A DNA stretch of 64,000 nt from Branchiostoma floridae (taxonomy: Eukaryota > Chordata > Leptocardii > Amphioxiformes > Branchiostomatidae). The stretch is taken from NCBI RefSeq assembly GCF_000003815.2, contig NC_049979.1:17840401-17904400 (forward strand), given 5' to 3'. The notes under the pieces were generated by a model, which saw only the letters and a program-made list of their open reading frames with translations, made no database searches and was not told the origin of the DNA. The translations under genes and the position numbers were made by a program. This document shows positions 36,101 to 48,900 of this stretch, in pieces. Position 1 is the first letter of the stretch. The number at the start of each line of letters is the position of its first letter.

Positions 36101-36977
36101 CATGAAATAAAACTTATCTATACAGGGAAGGCAACTTCGAAAAATTATGAGATTTCATCTAGTATGGCAACTTGCCCACACTCAAGGAGAGACGTGAACT
36201 CGCTGCCATTAAGCTACTCAAGCAAATGATGAACCCGGATCACCCGCTACATGACATGGTCCCTCCGGTCAGGTCAGAGGTCACTGGGAGGTCACTTCGA
36301 AGCTCATGTAGTATCTCGGTCCCAAAAGCAAGGACCTCCAGACTGCGCAACTCATTCCTACACTATACAATCAGACTGTACAACAAATCAATGACTGGTG
36401 CCTAAGTGTTTTATTTGTCTATGTACTGTGTATGTCATGCGTACTGTACATGTTGTCTAGTCGTTGTAAGTATTTACTCTGAGTCACATTGTAAAGATCA
36501 ACGGCATTCAGAGATGCGTCTGCTAAGAATTAATCTCTGTAAGGTTGATTTTAATGAATAAAGAAAGAAGTATAAGTAATGTAGACAAGCATAATGATAC
36601 ACATACATATATGTGGGTTCCCATATCCTGCGTAGTCTATCAGCCCTGCCACCAGCAGACACTGCAGTGGCCACCATGTGTTGGATGTGGCTGAAGATGG
36701 TAGCAGCATCCCCTTCCAGGGTCTGTTCCACTGAATCTACAAACTGTAGTATGCAGAAGCATGGTCAATTACACTAGGTCATTCACTCCATATCTTTTCA
36801 TATCCTCAAAGTACAAACATGGTCTACAACAAACGACTATCCCATTGCACATGACATCTCCAATGACACATAGCAGACATGACAGTATGTTACTCACCCC
36901 TGGTGCTTTGAGAGTGAGAACCAGCTGGGGTGTGGGGACAGTCTCCTCCTGTTCAGGTGTTGCTACCTCTGGGTCGC
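30155..36977 (-). CDS. HECTD1: HECTD1 C-terminal third with catalytic HECT domain (exons 28-42)
   Basis: Exons: 36898-36977, 36607-36743, 36034-36079, 35546-35728, 35296-35374, 35088-35242, 34774-34901, 33223-33421, 32969-33106, 32334-32748, 31842-32043, 31515-31593, 31158-31251, 30739-30889, 30155-30437. The HECT domain begins near [20 protein letters not shown] (exon 36). The ubiquitin-accepting cysteine is in [14 protein letters not shown], about residue 2544, codon at 30251-30253. The final GFHLN supplies the conserved C-terminal tail needed for HECT catalysis. Exons 32 and 33 are separated by only 53 bp. Stop TAA is at 30155-30157. Confidence 0.95.
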
Positions 36978-39900
36978 CTGAGAGATTATAACGACATTAC
37001 AATGACTGACAAGTTTTCATCATCCAAACATGCCAAACAGGTCGGGTGGTCAAACCATGTTGATCACTGTGTTTATCAGATGATAAAATGAGACCACCCT
37101 CTAATATTATAGGTTTGAAACTACTGTTCACATTTTGAATAAAACATGTACTTTGTCATGATATGAACTGTTTGCGTACAGTGTGTTTCTGGTTTAACGA
37201 CAACATAACGACTTCCTGACAATCCAAGTCTATTCTTGACCACTCTGGCCTTTTTACCACTACCTGGGGCAGGGATCTCCAAGTCCTGTGTCTGCTGGAC
37301 ATTGGTACGGCCAGGACGGGGGTCAAACGCCGGTACAAGAGAAGAGAACTGTCTCTTCAGGACAAACTCATCGTCCCAGGTGCGGCGCCGGCCCCCGCGC
37401 AGCTCGTACTCCTCTTCCTCCTGCTGCAGGCGACGTACAATTCCCATCAAAAGACTGCCACAATGTTGGTAGGCTGACTTCAACTACATGAAACACACCA
37501 CGCAGAGCTACGGTATCACTTGCTGTTAGGCACGCATGCATGCTGCAACCAAAGGGTTAGCTGGGCTGATACATGACAGCCAAAGCTGCAGCCCAATATG
37601 AAGGTGAATAAACACTAAAACATGACACAAGATTACAGTTTTAAGCCATGTCCACTCCATCATAATGAATGTCATAATGCTTCCATGCAATGTTTTCGAG
37701 CCTAGCACAAATTCTCTTTGTACTGTATGCATTCTTAGCAGTTGATAATTGAACATGTTTAACATCGTTAATGTTAGTCTTCATAAAAAAATACTACTAC
37801 ATGCGGGAGACTTGTCTTCAAGACAGATATAAGTATATAAAATTAAAGTAATATGTATACAAATGATCCTCAACAATACTACTTGTATCTTCTGGTAAGA
37901 ATAATGATTTCTACATAACACAATCGGAACCAGGAAACAACACTGTGACAACAGGAAGAGACATCAGCACTGACCACAACCTCCTCATACTCCTCTTCTT
38001 CCTCATTCTCATCCTCATTCTCATCATCATCCTCGTCAGGCTCAGGGAGATCATCGTCATCCTCCAGCTCGGCCAGAAGTGTGCTGGCGCGGCAGGTGTC
38101 CAGGAAGTCGTTATCGCTCTCACTGGACGTGGATGTGAGGCTCATCGTCATGGTGGTGCTGAGGTTAGCTGTGGAGACAACAGTCTTGCCTATGAATCCT
38201 GACCAAATTATGTATTAATTTACTTTGGCCAGGTGGATGAATAATGGCATAGACAATGATTTATCTAGGTGCTCTCCAGAAAGGCATAAAGTACAGAATT
38301 TTCAGCTTTGTGAAACCTGAAGTTTATGTCCCGCAAATCATCTTACAGAAACAGAATTCAATGTGCCATTTTTGTCATTTTCCAATGCCTCATTTCTATC
38401 CATAACTGGGAAGAAAAAAGACTCAAGGACTACAGAGTCTAATGTCTCTCTTTGGTCAATGGAGCAAGATTGTTAGAGAAGCACTATAACTACTAATAGA
38501 TTATGCAATCCTGCCATCAAATCTGGTCCCACAACTAACGATTATCCAGATTTATTAATAGTTCTGAGTGTAGAATCCTTTTTCGAGCTCAGTGAAGAGG
38601 AGTCCTTCGTTGGCAGGGCTTAAAACATCTGAACTTTCCTCCAATGGAAATACCCAAGAGAAAAGTAGAAGAACAGGCTTAATAAATTCCAAATACTAAA
38701 TATGGACACTTATTGTCAATTTTGGTCTTCAAGCCTTCTGCATGCTTGAAGACTACTTTATAACTGAAGTATGTACATAATATACATGTATATTACCACA
38801 CATTTGTGTCAGTGTAGCGGAGTAATGTTACTTGTGAAAGGGGGGAGTACTGGGGAAAAGTGCACGAGGTAGCTGCAAAAGACTGTGTTACATGGCTTGA
38901 TATGAAGATAGCTTAACTCAGTTAAAGTGGACGCTTTGGAACAACACGTAGTGAAGGACAGGGTGCATTGAGGGGAATGACACGTACACTGGGTACAGAG
39001 CAGAGAAATTTACACGGCACTTAGATCACCACCACAGGGCCACAGCAGGGTTTGTACTACCAGATCTTTTCACTGCTCAGTGGTAAAATAGAACTTGCAA
39101 GTAATTTATGTGTAAAGTATTTGCAATTGTGACTGTAAAATCTTTACAGTATTCTCATCAGAGTCATCACACAAAATGGCTACTGCCTTTTTTCAGCATC
39201 CTGTCAACAAAATCATCCATTGACTATGACTATGAAGGTTATCTGGTGATATGTCAGACCTTTCATTAGAATTATAAAGAATCAACTTCTATCTTCAAGA
39301 ACAATGTTATTTTCAGGACTGTACAAACCCTGCTGAGCACAACATATAAAGATGGGCAGAATCATCCATGTACCTGCCATGGTGGTTGTGTTAGTGGCAG
39401 TAGCGTTCGAAGTGCTGGACGTAGTCAGGTTGGGGACACTTTGGGCCGAACTCAGCACATTGTTTGATGCCACTGGAGGAGACGGGGTACATTTGTTGGA
39501 CTTACACAGCAGAGACTAACTTCAGGTCCTCAAGACTTGCGGTAAGACTTTTCAGAAGTTTCTTGCTGTCATTTTTCTTACATGCATTTTGTAGCATGCA
39601 GTTGGGAATAACTTTATAACTCACTCCCAAGGATTAGTCTAGGAATTGATAAGGGCATTTGGGGGGTTAAATGACAGATAACATTACTGATTTGAATCCT
39701 GTTGTCACATGGAAAAGTTTACCATAGACTTTCTGTGTTGACGAATGCATACCTCATGCAGAACGGAAAAGGACCTTATACCAAGATAAATTATTACTAC
39801 AATCTGATAGCACATGCACTTCTGATTAAATAGTCCCATCATTATTGAAAACACCCCACTCCCCACACATAAGTTCTATGATGTCTGTGCTGTCGGCACA

Positions 39901-42900
39901 CTAACCTGACTGCACAGCATTAGATCCTGACAGGCCCAGTCTGACCAGTCCGCTGGCATGGCTGCTGCTGGTGCTGCGGCTCAACAGCATGTTGTTGGTA
40001 GCACCAGCGCCAGCCCTTCTCGCGATGGACACAAAGGACTCCATCAGGCTAGCAGCAGTTTCCCGTGCAGACGACAAGTTTGGCACACTTGAGCTCATGC
40101 TTCCTGGTGCACTCGAAGGCTGCGGCTCCCCTCTCAGTTTTGCAGGCTCTGGTTTGAAGGTGCTTAATGTCCTTGTGGTGGACTCTGCTGACATGGCTCC
40201 AGATTCCTCGCCAACAGATGACAGAGTCTCTGAACTCATTGCACTTGTGGGCCGAGGACTCACACTGCCTGGCCGTGGGTCACATGCTGGGCGCTCCACT
40301 GGGTCAGGGAGGGCAGAGATGTCCTCATTGGATGATTCCACAGAGGGTGGGGCCGGTGGCCTGTCACTACTGTGCACCACCACGCCTGTCTCTGAGGTAG
40401 CCTCTGTCTCCAGGTTCACCACAACAGTCTCCGAGGTTGTGGACGTGGCCCCGGCAGATTCCTCTGAGGAGGCCCGTGCTCGAGACTCTCTGCGAGACTT
40501 CAGCTCCTCTCTGGCGCTCCTCACCTCATCATGATCTGAGTCCCTCCTACTTCGCTCAACCTCAACTCCTCCAGTTGCACCCTCTACCTTTTTGGTGTCA
40601 AGGTCCTTTTCCCGTTGGTCCCGACGAGTCCTCCCCACGGCACCCTCAGTGGAGACAGACTTTGTATCAGCTTTCTTGGCCGTCATGACTGCTAGTAGGT
40701 CAGGGTTGTGGGACGGGGCCAGCTGCAGGTCATACTTGCCCTCTGCACCCATACGGTAGGAGTTTGAGCCGCCAGCATCCCAAGTCACATCCACCCAGCC
40801 TGGAGAAATAACAGGACGTTATCAAACATCTTACTCATAATATAAGGGTACAAAGAGAAAAGAAGACCATGGGACTGAAAGCCTAACTGGCTGAGTTCTT
40901 TGAAAAAGCTATAGCCATAAACAGGAATCCTACTGAATATGTTCAAAAGACCAGATCACATAACATACGGGATAGAGGAACTCACAAAAGCACATACCAT
41001 TATGAAGCTCTCCTGTGACGGTGCCCTCTCCCCCGGGTCCACCATCCTGGTCCCGCCACTTCCAGTCGAGTCCTCGTACGACACGTGCACCCACCACCAT
41101 CTGCCGCAGCACCTGGGAGCGCAGGATACGCCGCTGCTTACGCAGATATGCCTCCTGCTCCCGAGCTGCCTTACCTGGAGAACATCACATGTTAGCACAC
41201 AGTTACAACTTCTTGCTTTAAAAACAGCCGAATGCATACTAAGAAACAAACAGTTTACTGCAATAAGAATCCCAGAACACACAGCATACCTATGTCATCA
41301 CAAGCCCCAGTCACGATCCCATACAGCTCAAAGCCTGACAGGGAAAGGTAGTGGGTTTGGCCGCTTGCATTCTTGCCTGTCTGCTGGAGACGAATATGGC
41401 GCCATCCCTGCTTCTCATCCTTAGGGGACTCTATGGGCCAAGAAGCTGTGGACCTGCACAAAGAAACAAATAATGGGACACATGCATGACACTGGTTCTC
41501 ATTAAAAAAAAAGAACAACCAAGGGCATGAATTTCAGAGAATTTTGTACTAAATAGTTGGTTTTGAATCAACTATCTATAGTTGGTTTTGGATCAAAATA
41601 TTTCTCATCAAACTGTCCTTGATATTCTCTAAAATAACACAAACTATAACGTCACCATGAAGCAGCCAAGATTTACCTCTTAGTTAAATTACATTGTATT
41701 GTTTGCAATCTCAATAAATTGAATTAAATAACAAAGAAAGTAAGTTCCATCTTATCAAACTCACCCTGGTTCATTCAGAGAACTGTCGTCAGAGTGGTTG
41801 AACAAGGTGACCCAGTTCTGGCCGTCCTTGGACACTTGGAACTGCCAGTTCCTCAGCGCTGACCTGCCGTACCCACGCGCATGGCGAAGGGTGTAGCCTG
41901 TGGGGATGACCCACACACCCAGGTCGATGGCAAACCAGGCTTTCCTGTGACAATACAGTAACATGTCAGCTGAGAGATCAAACATGGACATTCAAAGACT
42001 GAGGAAATCTATATCAATCATAAATCAATAAAATTCATCTTTAGTTTAACTGAAAGATCAAGAAGCTTAGATGAGAACAATTCACACTGTAAATACATTG
42101 AATATTGCTTTCAAGACAGTTTGACTCAAGCAGCACCCCTGGAACGTACTTGTCATCATTGGTGTGACAGTTGAGGGCAGAGGAGTCCCGGCTCAGAATG
42201 TCCTCCAGGCGACCATAGGGCAGGTTCTTCCCTTCTGATGATGTCACCACCACCAGGCCATACTGGGCTGGGTTCACCCACTCAAATGCTGTCCTGCAGA
42301 GACAAAGTTAACAGGGTGTTGAATTTGGAGACTGAAACAGGCTTTGTGAAAGTACAGTCAAACTTGTATTCAACAACTACTCAAGGTACCAAAGAAATAT
42401 GGTTGTTGACTGGAGTTGGTTGTTGGATAAAACTGGGGTCGGTTGGCTGGTTGGTTGGTATAAAAATTACCATAGGCATCTGCTTGTATGTAACAGTTAC
42501 TTGTAAAAAGTCATACTGATGAAGTTTTGACCCCCAAAGAGTATATTTTAATTCAACTGAGCAAAGAAATACAAAATAATAAAAAAATGTTACAAGAAAA
42601 CATGCTGAATTGGTGTGTTTACAAGTAATGTTACATTCGTACTACAAGATGTCCAAATTATGCATTGACAACTATTAGTCTCCATGCTGTTATGTAAACT
42701 AATTTCAATAAACTATTGTTTAACAATCAGAGCTGTGTTTATCTGTCAATCAAACATGTTCTGTTTGTTAGTTGTCTGCTCCTTAAACAGCCAAAACAAG
42801 CTCTAAGTTTCTCTATCAGTATGTCAAAATTCCCACTGATGTGCACAGTGTTAAATATGCTTCACTGATTTTCACTGACATGTTAGAGTTGAAAAACAGT

Positions 42901-45900
42901 AAAAATCTGTTAATGACATTATTTCTAACAGATTTTTATTGATGTTTACATGGTGTTATTGTTGTGAGGTTTAGTGTGGATCAAAATTGTTTCTGATGCA
43001 AATGTCAGAGCTTACAGAAGTACTCATTTTGAAAATGTTGCTGCTGGGATGGATCAGACACAGCGACTGTCTCTCAATTTTGGTTGTTGAGAGGGGTGTG
43101 AAAGACCCCTGGGGACTGCAAAAATGTGATTGCTGGTTGGGGTAAGCAGTTGGTTGTTTAAAAGAGGACCATCACCATGCAAAATAGGACGGGACTGTCT
43201 CAGAGTGGTTGTTGACTGGAGTTGGTTGGTAGATAGAGTTGGTTGGATAGGCAGGTTTGACTGTACCAATGAATATCACCCCCGCCACTTACTTACATAG
43301 AACATCATGCCATCACTTACTTTCCATTGGTTCCAATCCAATATATGATGCCGTTCTCATCAAAATCTTTCACATGTTTGAATGTGAACGTCTGCCCCTC
43401 CTTCAGCCGTCTGATGTAGGAGAAAGTGCTGCGGTCGTAGTCATACCACTGTTTGGCAACCTGAAAAACCAACCAACAGTTGTCACCATAGCAAATTAGA
43501 AAATTTTAAGGAAAGCTATGTCTCTACTTGAAGGTTGTGATCTTCATAAAAAATTTTCTCCCTTCCAGGAACAATACCTACTAAGTTCCATTTCCTTACT
43601 TTTGTTCTCTTTCCATCTGCATTCTTTATCTTTTTTTTTTCTTTTCCAGCTTCTCCAATCTCTAATACATACCATTTTGAGCAGATATCTTTCCAATGCT
43701 CCTATAGTGGCCAGGGGCTCCATCTTCAAGGTGCGCCCTGTCCTGTCGATGAGCGAAGTCTCCCCATTGGCCCGCTCCAGGCGGAACCGGAGACGTCTTG
43801 TCAAGATCTGTGGAACACAATGTCATTTATCATCCTCTAACAAATAGCAAACTTGTAACACTAAAAAAACACATGAAATAAGTCTTTCCTAAGGTTTCTT
43901 ATAAAATGGAGACAATATGAGACAACAGCAGGAGTAATCAATCTGTTTCTTTGCCAGACAATACTAAATATAGCAAGTGGGTATAAATTGATTTGATTGC
44001 AGAGATAAAACAGTGCTTGAGTCCTACCTGAAGACCCGTTCCTGACCCAGGTCCATCATGTACAAACAAGGGCAGCCTTTCGATGGACTCCAGCACAGAC
44101 ACCAGTTTCCTCACCAGGGCCACAGATGGGGTCACACCGCTGTTGTCAAAGTACAAAGGGAGTCAGAAAGTGGAAATAACATCCTTTTTAATAATCAGTT
44201 CAGTATTTATTTCTATCTAAGACAAACTTCCTCACCCTCCACACCATATGTGGTGTCAGAATATGTGCATAATGATACTTTTTCCTCGATCTAAACTAAC
44301 AATCCATAAAGTCAACTTACCTGTCCTCTGTGTTGTCCCTGAAGGCAGCTTTGAACACCTTGATTCTGGAAGCAACTCTGTTGCTGTCAACATCAACATT
44401 CTGAAAGGAAAAATTGGGCAGGATGTAATAATCATGTTGTCTTTATCTTGGCATAGTATTTCAATTCATTTGTGACTGATCTTCGATCTATTCTCCACAA
44501 ATCACATAAATAATCTGACCAATGTTTTGTGTCCTGTCTTTCAAACCTAGATTTCAAACCTATATTTCCATTTCATCCATTGCCTAAGGTTTCTATGACA
44601 CAGCTGTAGCACATGAACATCAGTATGAGCTCACATTGTTGAGGCAGTTGAGCAGCGCCTGCACCAGCCCACTGCTGTGGAGTTCAAATGCTGAGATGGT
44701 GGCCTCGTCCTTCAGCAGCAGGGTCAGACACTCGAGGGCAGTCTTCATCTGGTCCTCCCAGCCAAGCTCTCCTTCCTGCACCTGCACATGCAAACAGACT
44801 TTCATCTCACACAGATATAAACTTCCTACATCAACTCAAAATCAAATAATAACCTTTTAACACAAATTAGTTTATTACAGGAAGCAGGCATTTGATATGC
44901 CTTAAAAATTGATACTTTATTTGGAACATGTTCTATCACTTTTTTCTTTGTAAAATTGTTTGACAGCTGACATACAGCATGATGCCACAGGCAAGAGTCA
45001 GTATTGTGTTCTGCCTGTACCTTGTTCCCTTTGCCGTGAGCTTCACATGATGTCTCCAGCTGAGCCACGATGCTGCGTAGCTTGGACACCACTCCTCTCG
45101 GGGTCGCCTGTGCTGCCTTAAAGTGCTGCTCGTACAGCTCGCGGGCCAGACACTTGATTTTCTGTTTGGTCTGCTCAGCCTTGGACTTGAACCTATGGCT
45201 CTTCTTTCCACCCCAACCTGCAGAGAACTCGGGACCTGTATAGATGAAACATGACTTTTGCAACATAATGCCCGATAAAACCCATTGGGTGCTTCAACTC
45301 ACAACGTTCAGTAGTAAAAAATTTTTTTTTGTTGGAAAGATTCTGATACTACATAGCACTATGCCATCAGCCATATAGATACAGATACATGTACTACACA
45401 ACTTTTGTATACATTACAAAACTCAATCATCAAATAATCAAAATGTACATAGATTTGTTGACTAAAAAAAGTGTTGCCTATGCAAGACATGATTCTGGAA
45501 TCATACCTATTACTTGGCAATTATTTTCAGAGGAAGAACTGAACTGAACTTGGCAATACCAAGCTGTGTCACACAGAACTTACCGAGAGAGGTTTCTGCT
45601 GTGAAGGAGTGTTTTGTTCCCCTGTTAGATTCAAACACAAAGCCAGGAAGGTCTTCCTTCAGCACAGTAGCCTGCTGTCCATCAGAGTTGTGGACGGAGA
45701 TCTCCCCTTCCTTGCGACACTGCAGTGACCAGTTTCCCACCACAATTTTGGTAGGTCCAGCCTTGGACAGGATGGGAAGACTGGGTGTACCGGGTTTTAC
45801 CCCACTACGAGCCCTCTGCAGCTTCTCTAGGAATTCTCCACGACTCTCTGTAAAACCGAAAACAACCAGTCAGCACTGATTCAGGGAAAAACCAAACATG

Positions 45901-48900
45901 AAGAAACAAAAGATGAGAAATAAAAGTCAACTTCAGCATCTTACAAATAATCATATTTACCTGAACTATCTGAGCCACCTTCAGGGCTGCCACTGGAATA
46001 CATGGTGGCAAGTTTGCCATCCAGAATAAAACGGAACCAGCCGTTGCTACCATTGGACAGTTCCAGGGCCGCGGCATCACTCCACACGTACAGACAGTCA
46101 CGGCCGCGTACCAGGCACCAGTCTCGCCAGTGGTAGGGCTTCCCCTGCACTATCTCTGTCACATCCTGTTGGCCTTCTAACCTCTCAGGCTGAAGGAAGG
46201 AAACAATATTTTCCTCAGGCACTTGGGGTAAAGAGGTGGCTGACACAGCAGGCTACAGGGGGACAAAAATACATAAACATACAGAAGTGCTGCCTCAACC
46301 AGTCAGCTCAACTTTAGAACAAAGCAGAAAATTTTGCAATCAGTCCTTAATAAAAAGTTTTTAAAAAGCAGCTCAGAAAGAATGAGGAAAAGGAAAGAAC
46401 GATATTTACCTTTCCTCCCTTTGCACCTTCCTCTTCCTCTATTTCCTCTTCTGAGTCCTCATCTGGAGGGCCAGCGAGAGAGCACACCTTGCTGACCACA
46501 CCCAGCCTGGCAAAGTGATCCAGGTACAGTTCAGCTCCCTTCTTCATCAGATCATTCACTATCTGTAGTGCCGTCAGATGACCATCGTCATCATCCTGGG
46601 GAAAGGGAAGTGTAATGATGCTGGGATTAAACAAGGTCTGTACTGGATATGGTAAATCAATGAGATGTGACTAGGATGGAATTGCTAAACTTTCATATGT
46701 CATGATGATACGAGCATTGAGTACTGTAACAAGTTGCTTTTTGGGCATATAAAAAAGTAATAAAACGGAGTACATCGAAATGTACCTCCTGTTCAAGTAC
46801 CATTGCCAACACATCGACCAGCAGGGAGGCGAAGGTGGGACCTGTCTGTTCACTGGTGCTCATCTCCTCCAGCAGGGAGGGGCAGATGTAGTGTACCATC
46901 TTACGCAGCAGAGCCAGGGAAGCTTTTCTGTAGACCAATAAAAGAGGTATGATATTAAAAAAAACAGCTTGCCAAAACACATTTGGCAGAATAATGACTA
47001 CCAGAATCTGTCTCCTCAACTTTTCTACAAACAGATTGATATGACTAATCGATATTGTATACTTAAGATTAGACAACATTTACAAACTGGCAGTACGGGT
47101 CCTGCCTACCTGACAGATGGCATCATGGTTTGTTGATAAGCTGCTGCAAACACAGGTAGGAGTCTCTTCAGGTAGAGAGGTGCCATCTCAGGGTCTCCCT
47201 TGGGCTCCACCCCGTCCTGTGGTTCCACGGGCTCCTCCCTGGGGCTGCTGGGCTCAGAGGACACCGGGCACATCCACTCCCCGGGGGACTGTAGGATCTG
47301 CACCACCTGTCGGTGGCCCTCATCGTTCCTCTCACGTGCCTTATCCAGCGGTGTCTTACCATCCTCGTCTCTCAGGTCAGGGTTAGCACCATATCTCAGC
47401 AATGTCTACAAGAAGGAAAGATGTCTCTTGAATCTGGTATGTTTTCAGATTTTTCTTGAAGCACAGGTTTTACCCGCCACAAGTTACTAATTCAGTCTGA
47501 CATATCACAGAACTTTAAATGTAGCTTACCTTGGCAACTTGTGGTCTACCAAAACAGGCAGCATAGTGAAGTGAGGATGACCTCTGCCCCCTGTTGACAT
47601 CTGCTCCCCTTTCACAGAGGAACTCCACCATCTCCTGCGTGCCGAAGGCTGAGGCCCAGTTCAGCAGGGTCTGACCAACATCGTCCATGAAGTTCACCTC
47701 AAATGCTGCAAGAACCAAAGTGTTATTTGAGTGTTAAAACGTAACAGATAGTATAATAATGGAATAGAAATGTATGCTACAAATGCCAAATATACCACAG
47801 AATGTGAGTTATAGGAGTAACTACACTTAAGTCTACATATTCTAAGAACAAAGCAAGATGCCTTGCGATGTGAGCTGAAAGTTTCTAAATATTTGAAGCA
47901 TTGAAGAGTGCAGGTATCTGTTTACATAGCAAGTCATACAGGTAGTGTTATTTTGATACATGTTTTTCATGGCAACTCAAGATAACCAAACTTACTACCG
48001 GTATCCACTGCATCGATGAGAGCATCGGTATCTTTGCTGCGGATACAGTCGATGAGCTGGCGGTGAGAGCGCTCCCCGGCACTGTCCATCCTGCGCAGGC
48101 CTGGCAGCCTGCTGACACTGCTGATCCCTGTCTTTGGGAGAGCTTTCCTCCCCTCAAACACCAGCACCAACAGGAGATCTACCAGCCGCATGGTGTCCAG
48201 CACACATCTAGTGAAAGTGGTCAGTCACAGTGTTGACAATGGAAGTCAGTACAGAAAACCATCCCTTATCAAGGCAAGCAGAGGCTGATGTACCAGTATG
48301 TTTACACATGTACAAATGTAATGCAGATGTTGTTAATGCAACTGTAATTTTTATCAAAGCACTGAATGGGATTGTTTTAGCTGCAGCAACTTTTTTCACA
48401 TCATTACCATACCTAATAATCTTTACAGCATCAAGCAATTTACAAATACCTCCACAGCATGTTTTGTACAGCTTGCATCTAGCAAAGTGTCTACGAATGA
48501 AAAATTCCAATAGTAGCTATGAAGTTCATTAAGAGAGCTTTATCCATCTACCTTTCATCTCCTGAAAGTGCTTTCTCTATGGCTTCTGGCAACTCTGATC
48601 TCAGCAAGTCCTGCATGAAACATATATTCATATATATTAAACATCCACATTGATTCTAAACACACAACGGTATTGATATGAAAAACAACCTTCCCATCTC
48701 AAAAACAAGATAAAATTGAATGCAGAATTTTTTACCTTTGTTATGCCTTCTGATCCTCTGCAAAGTGTGGACAGTAAGCTGATAATAGTGGAGACATTGG
48801 CACTAGATTTTGTTGACTCGGGCGTGGCACCAACTGCACCTGGGGTCCCACCTGGTGTACCTGCCTGAGCACCTGTCAGCTGGCCTGATGCACGGCCCTG

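Noticed and set aside
37424-37483. Upstream extension of the HECTD1 exon ending at 37423
   Set aside because: Its frame (ending MGIVRRLQ) is open but does not match the phase of the previous exon; the internal CTGCAG acceptor gives phase 0 and the human-like sequence.
39971-40534. 187-codon open frame on the plus strand
   Set aside because: It is the antisense shadow of the 894-bp HECTD1 exon 24, whose minus-strand reading matches the human protein and has phase-consistent borders.
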